Program-made: the position numbers and the translations under genes
Notes under the pieces: generated by a model
Databases searched by the model: none
What the model was told of the DNA's origin: nothing
The model's input: the letters and a program-made list of their open reading frames with translations, nothing else
In this document: positions 57,238 through 64,000 of the stretch, piece by piece
Position numbering within the stretch: the first letter of the stretch is position 1
How the letters are laid out: every line of letters begins with the position of its first letter
Source of the DNA: Topomyia yanbarensis
Taxonomy: Eukaryota; Arthropoda; Insecta; Diptera; Culicidae
Assembly (NCBI RefSeq): GCF_030247195.1
Contig: NC_080670.1
Location: forward strand, 94,182,711-94,246,710
Length of the DNA stretch: 64,000 nt
Direction: 5' to 3'

Positions 57238-58237
57238 TTCGTAACAATTACCAAATTTAGAAGTCCATATACATAATGTTCACGTGATAGTTTTTTTTAA
57301 TAAAAATAGTATCAATGTTGGCAAAATCCTGCAGCACTAGGATCAAAGATAGAGCTTTAACACCAACTCACTGTGCTTCGGTGTGTTTTTTTTTTTGCAA
57401 ACGAACTATCAGGTCTATGTTTTTATTTAGTAAATGTTTTAATAAATATTAGTTCATTAGGAGTATGATTTATTTTGATGGCGCGGTGACGGGGTGGTTA
57501 AAATGCGAGTCGTATCTTAAAAATCGATCGCTTGAAAGCAGTATAAATGATTATAAAATGCGACAACATAAACTCATAACCTTTCTAATGGTTATTTAGC
57601 CATAGGTAACGAGAAAATAGGTATGTTTTATTCATGTACAACAAAAATTTCTCAGCAATAATTTAATTTATTATTAATTGTTACGCGTGATTTTGTCTCC
57701 AGTGATTGGCCAAAATTGGTCGCTTTAGAATCTGGTGCTCTAAGCATAACTGTCCCATGTTAATAGCAAATCACATAACAAATGGGACAGTATAGCGACC
57801 ATACAGCTGTAACAGTGAATTTAGCATTAACATCAATATAACCAGGTTGGTTGCAAGCAGAAAGAACAATACTAGCTGGGCTGCTAGCTGTTTGTGCTAC
57901 TAATAACACTTGCAGTCTGTCAAATTAACACGATTCTATGATCTAGCTCCAATGACGATGGAATATAGCCTAACCCATCAGCGCATTTGATCATGTAATG
58001 GATATTATCAACTTTGAAAGAAATACATTTTATTGTTGTCTGTTTTTGAGGTTAGAACTTAGAACTTTTATACTATTGTGAGAATGGTCCTCAGCAACTA
58101 TCCTTCCAAATCAAAGACTCCTGCTAGCAATGGCTTCGTGCAGAGGCTGCTGCTGTACATTTGTTTTCGTTAGCTGGCCCATTACGATTCCCCGGACCGA
58201 ACCACTTTTCCGCCACCACAAGTGGGAAACGAACGAT
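57238..58237. other. Noncoding DNA with a short inverted repeat
   Basis: No gene recognised. GGTCGCTTT with ACTGTCCCATGTT (about 57718-57765) is mirrored by AACAAATGGGACAGT with AGCGACC (about 57777-57802), a possible small MITE. Confidence 0.4.
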
Positions 58238-58472
58238 TCACATTTGATTTCCGTAGTTATAAATTACCGAACCACTGGCAGGTAGCATAATCTTCGGACT
58301 TAGTTGTGAATTAGAACAGTCAAGCCTGACTTCCCGAGCTACATCTCCAGTATTGTCGTCCCATAAGACTAGTGAACCTAAATGTGTCCCACACACTTAG
58401 CACACCATCATGGCAACTAGATGCGCCCATCTCGGCCTGCCACTGGTCTATGAAAATACATGTGATAGGAGA
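58238..58472 (-). pseudogene. SCAP-like C-terminal exon and exon fragment
   Basis: SCAP is the sterol-sensing escort of SREBP; its C-terminus is a WD40 propeller. Here, minus strand, SLVLWDDNTGDVARE, LSPKIMLPASGSV and NYGNQM resemble the last SCAP WD repeat. Then a TGA (near 58238) stands before IVRFPLVVAEK, which still looks like the SCAP end. Immediately upstream (58386-58467) is a second, diverged copy of the end of the exon at 59876-60210 (FIDQWQAEMGAS). The two are joined without the WD repeats expected between them. Confidence 0.6.
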
Positions 58473-58730
58473 TAGGTGAACGGTAAGTTGTTATGATATG
58501 CTTATTCCGCTTCATTGAATTCATATGCTTCGAAAATAAGTTAGATTTTTTGAGATCATAGCCCGTTTTTCGGAGATTTTAAAATATAGGAATACTTTTT
58601 AATAAAAAAGTATTAATATCGAAATAAAAAAAATAATAATAGACAGACAACACAATCAGCAAGTCCAGGTGACAATTTCACACATGCCACCGTACTGCAA
58701 ACAGCCATCAACAAAACCTATGAATGCGGA

Positions 58731-59594
58731 ATGTGTGACCAATCATTCCCCAAGAAGAGACAGCTGGCAGTTCACAAGCGCGTACATGCCGGCACGCGAC
58801 CGTACTCCTGTGATATTTGCGGTAAAGCATACACCAAGGGTATAAATCTAAACCGGCACAAACGGATACACACCGGCGAACCACGGCACCGTTGTCGGAT
58901 ATGTGGCAGAGAATTTTTCACTTCTGAGCAGTTGGATCAGCACCAGCTTACCCATAAAGATCAGGCTTACGTTTGCGATATCTGCAGTAGGAAGTTTACC
59001 GAAAACAGTAGTCTCACGCGACACAAACTTATCCATGCGGGTGAGAGATCGCACAAGTGCGATATTTGTGGCAAAGAATTCATAACTAGTGCTGAACTCA
59101 CTCGCCACATGCGCATGGATACTGGCGAGCGTCTGTATAAGTGTGATATCTGTGGCAAAGGCTACGTAGAAAGAAGCAGTTTGAAACGTCACCAGCGTGT
59201 TCACATCGATATGAATCTTACGGATCAGATATTTAGTTGCGACATCTGTGGTAGAAAGTTTCTTGAATCTAAAGAACTTACGCAGCACAAACTTATCCAC
59301 AGCAAAGATCGAGAATTCAGATGTGAAGTCTGTGGTGGCGGGTTTATAAAATATTCTCACGTGACTCGGCACATGCAAATCCATACAAACGAACGCCCAT
59401 ACAAATATGATCTCTGCGAGCAGGAGTTTCTTCGAAGAGCACATTTGACCCAGCATAATCGCAGGCATGTTGGCGAACGACCCCATGGGTGTGATTTTTG
59501 TGGAAAAAGATTTGTTGAACGTAGTCATTTGATGGGACACAAGCAGGTGTACGACAGGTCAAGGAATGGTAGCATGCGAAAAGGAAAAAAATAA
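58731..59594 (+). CDS. C2H2 zinc-finger protein, ten fingers, possibly partial
   Basis: A probable DNA-binding protein made of ten tandem C2H2 fingers with TGE-type linkers. The frame is open upstream of ATG 58731, and finger 1 begins there (YECGMCDQSF), so the ATG lies inside finger 1 and the true start or a 5' exon is upstream; an acceptor-like CACAATCAG is at about 58650. Finger 5 has Asp for its last His (HMRMD), finger 9 has Tyr for its first Cys (YKYDLC) and finger 10 ends in Tyr (HKQVY). It ends with a basic tail, RKGKK, at TAA 59592-59594. SCAP-like pieces flank it on the other strand, so it may be a captured copy. Confidence 0.7.
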   Translation: MCDQSFPKKRQLAVHKRVHAGTRPYSCDICGKAYTKGINLNRHKRIHTGEPRHRCRICGREFFTSEQLDQHQLTHKDQAYVCDICSRKFTENSSLTRHKLIHAGERSHKCDICGKEFITSAELTRHMRMDTGERLYKCDICGKGYVERSSLKRHQRVHIDMNLTDQIFSCDICGRKFLESKELTQHKLIHSKDREFRCEVCGGGFIKYSHVTRHMQIHTNERPYKYDLCEQEFLRRAHLTQHNRRHVGERPHGCDFCGKRFVERSHLMGHKQVYDRSRNGSMRKGKK

Positions 59595-59807
59595 GGATTC
59601 TACCGCGACCGAAAGCATCCACGCGTTCGCTGGAGGCGGTAATGGGAAAATAAAAGAGGAAAAGCAAGTTCTAACATAAATTATCTGATTGAAAGCAATG
59701 TAAATAGAAGTCTTGTTTATTATAAAAATGTATTTAGTAACTTTCTCTATATTAAATTGCGGCGCCATTAAATGACCCTGTTATCAACAATCGACACTAT
59801 AAAAATT

Positions 59808-59875
59808 ATCCACTCCCTTACCAACGGCCTGCTGAACACTCTCGTAACCATTGTCTTGTAGGAGCTGTTCTAGTT
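59808..59875 (-). pseudogene. Possible DHODH C-terminal fragment
   Basis: ELEQLLQDNGYESVQQAVG resembles the C-terminal helix of dihydroorotate dehydrogenase, and a GTAAGG follows. It is fused to the broken end of the SCAP-like exon. Only about 20 residues can be judged, so it may be chance. Confidence 0.25.
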
Positions 59876-60960
59876 CAAGTCCCACACACATAGCACACCA
59901 TCCTGGCGACCAGATGCTCCCATCTCGGCCTGCCACTGGTCTATGAAAATACATGTGATAGGACCGCAATGGCCGTTTAGGGTGAACTGCAATAGGTGGC
60001 AATCGAGTCGGAACACTTTAACAGTGTGGCCCTGGCTGCCAGTCATGACTGTACCGCCCGCCACTTCCAAACATGTCACCGGCGACCCTGCTGGTGAAAC
60101 TCCAGGATACATCGAAGCTCCTCCTCGGATGCGTTATGTTGAGCTGGCAACGTTGTGGACGGATTGCTGAAATAAACTAATGCTTCCTGCCGAACCGGTG
60201 CGTACGTGAGCTAAAAAAGAATAAGAATTAGGGCACTTGATGACATACTTATTGCAGACTGAAAATTAAATGACTTAGAATATACAGTATTTTAAAATAA
60301 CAAGTAAAATCTGTTTGTTCTGCGCCCTAGGTGAGCTTAAAAAATTGCTTGAAACATAGTACTTACTTCGCCCATATGCAGACGTAAATCCCCAATCGAT
60401 CTGACAACCTCGCGTGTACGTTTCCAGTCTCAGAGAATCGATTCGTCCACTCAACCGTGCGACTATCATTTTGTCACCGGCGAGCTTTATGTTCGTTACC
60501 CCATTGTTGTGGGTGTTTTTGTCATATATACCCTGCAATGAAACGTCCGTCAATAGTTGTAATAAAAAACAAATGACTCCATACAATTTACCTTAAAGTC
60601 GTTCCCTCCCAGAACTCCAACCGCCCATCTGCACACCCAATCTCTGAGATTACCAAAAAAGTCCAGGCACCAGATCGGCGAAATCTGGTAACATTTCTTC
60701 CGCGCTGAACCTCCTCCTCCAGGTGGCTGAGAACATTCGCCAGCGCTCATCTGCTGCCGGGGTGGGATGAAGCCGTAAGATTGGACTTACTCTCCACCGC
60801 TGCTACATCATAGCCCTTGGTCGAATTATTCCACAACAACCGAATTCGCAGATCCGCACAAATACCTTTTGGGCATACACGATTATCATTTGAATAATGT
60901 TTCTCATACTGGACGGTAAAATGAAACCATTCTGGGTTAATATTTTCCTGCATCTCATTC
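59876..60960 (-). pseudogene. SCAP: SCAP-like WD40 exons, disrupted
   Basis: Exons with introns retained: 60592-60750 (SPIWCLDFFGNL), 60367-60532 (GVTNIKLAGDKMIVARLSG) and 59876-60210 (SPVTCLEVAGGTVMTGSQ, VKVFRLDCHLLQFTLNGH). Donors GTAAAT and GTAAGT and acceptors TTGCAG and TTTTAG are in place, and phases fit. A further exon may end at 60791. Damage: an in-frame TAA at 60134-60136 (minus), two compensating indels in the first exon that scramble the GCADGRLEFW region, and loss of sequence after CVWDL. Retained introns show a DNA-level copy, not a processed pseudogene. The SCAP name rests on WD-region similarity recalled from the family. Confidence 0.65.
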
Positions 60961-62905
60961 TGATGATGTGCCTGGTGAAGTTAAACTGTAGTTTTTTCTT
61001 CAGTTTGGAAGCAAAACTGGTCGGCGAACTTTCGGAAAACGGGAGACAGCTGTTGTTTTTGGATTCCTTGGCAGGATGAAATACATATCAGATAGGTATA
61101 CGTATATAGAGAAAACAGGAAAAAACAAAAAAAGATGTCATCGATGTTTGAAGAGCACTTTTCACTTTAGAGCAGCGTTGTCAGATGGTTTTGTATAATA
61201 GGTTTGTTCTAGTACACAGAAGTTGCTCCGGAGCAAACAGAATCAAAAAATACTTGCTTTTTACTCCAGTTTGCTAACGGAAGAAAAAAGAGAACATGGG
61301 AACGATTTTTTCTCTGTTTGCTCCGGAGTACTTCCACTTTCTACTGGTACTGGAAAAAATCTAATATCGGTATAGTTCTACATAAAAATTAGGTATTTAT
61401 CGGTGTGAAGATGTATGCTAACCAAAAGTTACCTGCAAATTATTGGTTTTAAATTATAGATCATTCTAATGTTATGTAATCAAACCTAACGAGCTCAATC
61501 GATTTCAGAATCAGTTGGTGAGCTTTATTTGAAATTTTGATAGTAACCTGGCAGATTGCTGAATCAATTTCCGGATGATTTGATGTGGTGAAGACATTTT
61601 CTAAAAAGGTCCAAACGTAATATTAATTGATCTTATTATATGAATATCGTTATTTTTTGGTAAGAAAAAAGAAATCGGTATTTTTAGTAACTTTATTGGT
61701 TTTGAAATTAAAAATCGGTTTAGATATCGATAAATCGGTATATTCTGCAACACTGTTTTGGGGTTCATCTACGTCAAAACAATGTTTTTGACAAATTGGA
61801 ATGAACTCTTGAAGTTCATACCCAGTAAACGAAACGGCGAATAGCCAGATTAAAATAGATGCCGGCGAGCGGTAGGCTACTGGAACTTTGTTATAGGCTA
61901 CCCGCCGTAACTTTATTTCATATTCCCCACTCGAAGTTCATCCAAATGGTGTAAAAGTATGGAGAATCGAGGTAAAATAGGACAGGGGAATACAGAGTAA
62001 AATGGGCAGTTCGAAGAATTTTTGATTTTTTCAATAGTTAGAGACACCAAATTAACGTGACAGTATTCAGAATCGATCCAGCGATGAAAACGGAAGCTGT
62101 TCTGCATATAAATTTTTTTGACGAGAAAGGTCTATTAAAACACTGCCACTCTGGCGGGCATTTTCACCACCTTGCGCCATGCTAAATTTACAATAGCACA
62201 CAATATAGCAGGAAAGAATAAAAAGAAATGAAAACGCTTACCAGATCAATCCGCTCTTTACCGTCACCGAATTACGGTGTAAAGGCAAGTGAAAACTGCA
62301 AAATCTGTCGTAAATTCGACCAGATACGCCAAAGTTTTCCAATGTGACAATCCTGCTGGTTTCGATTCGCCGTCCAATAATCTAAAATTCTCAGAGAGCA
62401 CACTGGTTCATGGAATCGCTCAATTTAAGAAAAGCTGCTCGATTCTCTTCCATCGCTTTTGAATTGAAATAGAATTTCGTCCGATAGTGATTTTTTTTGC
62501 TGAAGAGTAAAAATAAAATAAAAAAGGGATTAATCATTTAATACAATCTTTTTTTTTGTGAATACGCGCTCTTTTTTGATTTTTTTTGCTAGACGCTATC
62601 ACTTCAAAATGGCGTTCCACATTTTTTTTGCTTAACCAATTTTTTTTTAAATGACGCTTCAGGTCTTCAGCCGAACTATAATTCACCGATTTTCAAGACG
62701 CACAAGCAATGGACGCAACAGCAGTTCTAAAAACCACTTACGCAGACACCGGCTTGGAAATTGTACAGGGTTTCACGCTTCTATCCGGCCGCGAAAACGC
62801 GAAAATTAATCCCGGACTGCACCAAATATCCGACCAGATCGACTCGAAAACTAATATATTTTTCCGCTGTCTAGCACCACGATGTTTTTTTTTTCTCGTC
62901 GCCAC
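60961..62905. other. Noncoding DNA, right part of the foreign block and gypsy-2 leader
   Basis: No confident gene. A small foldback near 61221-61337 has GCTCCGGAGCAAACAG at both ends in inverse orientation. From about 62460 to 62905 (minus) runs the gypsy-2 leader next to the 5' LTR; ATG 62454 region (MEENRAAFLKLSDSMN) could be the gag start before the foreign block. Frames in 61900-62200 have no domains. Confidence 0.45.
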
Positions 62906-63082
62906 TGTTAAAACTATAAAGATTTTCTTTAGCGTTCTGAAATAACACACGCGTTGCTGTTGAGTGGTAAACTAGAAAAGAGAGTGCTGACTTACAGTCA
63001 GCTAGTTTTATTGATATTCGTTTCTGAAGGCGCTAACGCACTGCTGCACACTGAAGGTGTACACATTCTTCGGGTCATAACA
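62906..63082 (-). repeat. gypsy-2 LTR (5' LTR)
   Basis: 177 bp, identical by eye to 43932-44108. On the minus strand it is followed directly by GTGGCGACGAG, a plausible primer-binding site. Confidence 0.9.
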
Positions 63083-64000
63083 GTATACAATTTCTCAATA
63101 TTACTTAGTATTAGAAGTGTCAAAAAAACTATCGTTTTACCATTTTATCTCAAAAAATATGTACCATGCTGTAGTTTTGGTAGCACGGCGCGGTACGCAT
63201 GCAGATCTGTCAATCACGCTTCTCATTCGTTCTTGGTATGATGGTGGGGGTATGCAGTTGGCAGAAATAAATTCCCATTCTCACAACACGTGGTCGGCAT
63301 CCAGACATGCTATCTCTTTCGCTTCTTTTACCTGTTGTGTAAGCTGGTAGGATGTAAAGAGACTATAATAACAAAGAGACGCCATGTTTCGTTTGGAATT
63401 CAAATTTAACTGTCAGGGTCATTGCAAACGAACAAGGGAGTTGTCAATCGTAAATGTTTAAAGCATTATGTACACGCATACGCTAAGGTACCAAAAGTTG
63501 AGCTCTTTTGACTCAATCTCGGGGTATCGTGGAAGAAGGTGAAATTAGTTAAACCGTGTTGAAGGTAGTTTACCTTTAACCACGGCAAAAATCACAACTC
63601 GTTGAGAGGTTTTTTACTCAACCTTGAGTTAAATATACTTAAATATAAGTTGAATCTACATAATTTTGAGTAAACTTCAAACAACTCAAAAGTACCTTAT
63701 TCCATGGAAGACCCCAACTGAGTTGAATCTCTCTTTGTTTTTGACAAGCGACTCAAACTCAAAACTACCCAAATTTAGGTTTAAAGAACTTGGGCTGTTT
63801 GATTTTTCCGTTTGGCATTGTTTTTATGGAAGTATTTCTATCCAATTCATTAGAATTACTAAATATTTTAAAGATAAAAGTTATATCCTCAAACCAAATT
63901 TGTTACAATACCATCGTGTTTAGAAACTCTAACGAAAAAAATACTGTTTGATGGGAAGACGAAATTCAGCATGAGGGTAACGAATACCAAATCCAGCCAA
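63083..64000. other. Noncoding DNA to window end
   Basis: No gene recognised. Several TTGAGTT/AACTCAA motifs at about 63480-63790 suggest an old MITE. Short frames lack domains. Confidence 0.4.

Larger units (their letters stand above)
43932..63082 (-). mobile_element. Ty3/gypsy LTR retrotransposon (gypsy-2), multiply interrupted
   Basis: Two 177-bp LTRs, identical as far as I can read (43932-44108 and 62906-63082), bracket a minus-strand element. A purine-rich AAAAGGGTTGAGAAT lies next to the 3' LTR and TGGCGACGAG next to the 5' LTR; these suit a polypurine tract and a primer-binding site. Coding order on the minus strand is gag/protease (56253-54811), RT, RNase H, integrase (46931-44548). 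The BEL element opens the frame between protease and RT. About 6 kb of unrelated DNA separates gag from the leader. The outer flanks (CATA and GTAT) are not a clean target duplication. Confidence 0.75.

Noticed and set aside
58848..59540. 230-codon minus-strand frame
   Set aside because: Antisense to the zinc-finger ORF; the repetitive finger codons keep the reverse frame open.
56231..62140. 17-bp match GACGAGAAAGGTCTATT in opposite orientation, as an inversion scar
   Set aside because: A single match of this length can occur by chance between strands of a 64-kb window, and the flanks diverge at once on both sides.

Overview
This 64 kb window is eukaryotic and looks like a repeat-rich insect chromosome, most probably a culicine mosquito. 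The reasons are the abundant culicid-type interspersed repeats (1-495, 1855-2690), short MITEs with CCCAAGC-type ends, R1-clade non-LTR retrotransposons, BEL/Pao and Ty3/gypsy LTR elements, tRNA-derived SINEs, and insect-like host exons (Ubc7/UBE2G2, SCAP). The species call is inference. There is no bacterial content, operon, CRISPR array or rRNA gene.

Layout. 1-2.7 kb: fragments of one interspersed repeat. 2.7-10.3 kb: a + strand Ty3/gypsy element with an exact 1304-bp tandem duplication of gag; its integrase gene is split by a 1857-bp foldback DNA transposon (CACAGTG ends, 5-bp target duplication) that itself carries a MITE and a SINE. 10.3-15.4 kb: no recognisable gene, two MITEs. 15.4-31.5 kb: three related R1-type LINE insertions: a 5'-truncated copy (15383-18595, minus), a composite with two 5' ends inside one target-site duplication (19086-31538, minus), and an almost complete + strand copy (25290-31014) inserted in the composite with a 12-bp duplication. 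31.5-41.2 kb: AT-rich noncoding DNA with TA-flanked elements, a four-copy foldback, a SINE, a LINE tail and MITEs. 41.2-42.2 kb: the best-supported host gene, the last three coding exons of a UBE2G2/Ubc7 ubiquitin-conjugating enzyme, with a ~537-bp (AT)n tract in one intron. 43.9-63.1 kb: two identical 177-bp LTRs bracket a minus-strand Ty3/gypsy element opened by a 7869-bp BEL/Pao element (46937-54805, 5-bp duplication) and by a ~6 kb block of host-gene pieces (CHCHD2-like, SCAP-like, a C2H2 zinc-finger ORF, a possible DHODH tail).

How it works together: almost everything is layered transposition. Exact target-site duplications let the order of insertion be read directly at four places. Most transposon ORFs are frameshifted or deleted; the + strand LINE (ORF2 991 codons) and the BEL element (LTRs differing at about two sites) look youngest. 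Many open frames here begin with TTG or GTG and should not be read as starts. Limits: no similarity search or folding was possible, so family names rest on motifs, and boundaries without target duplications are approximate.
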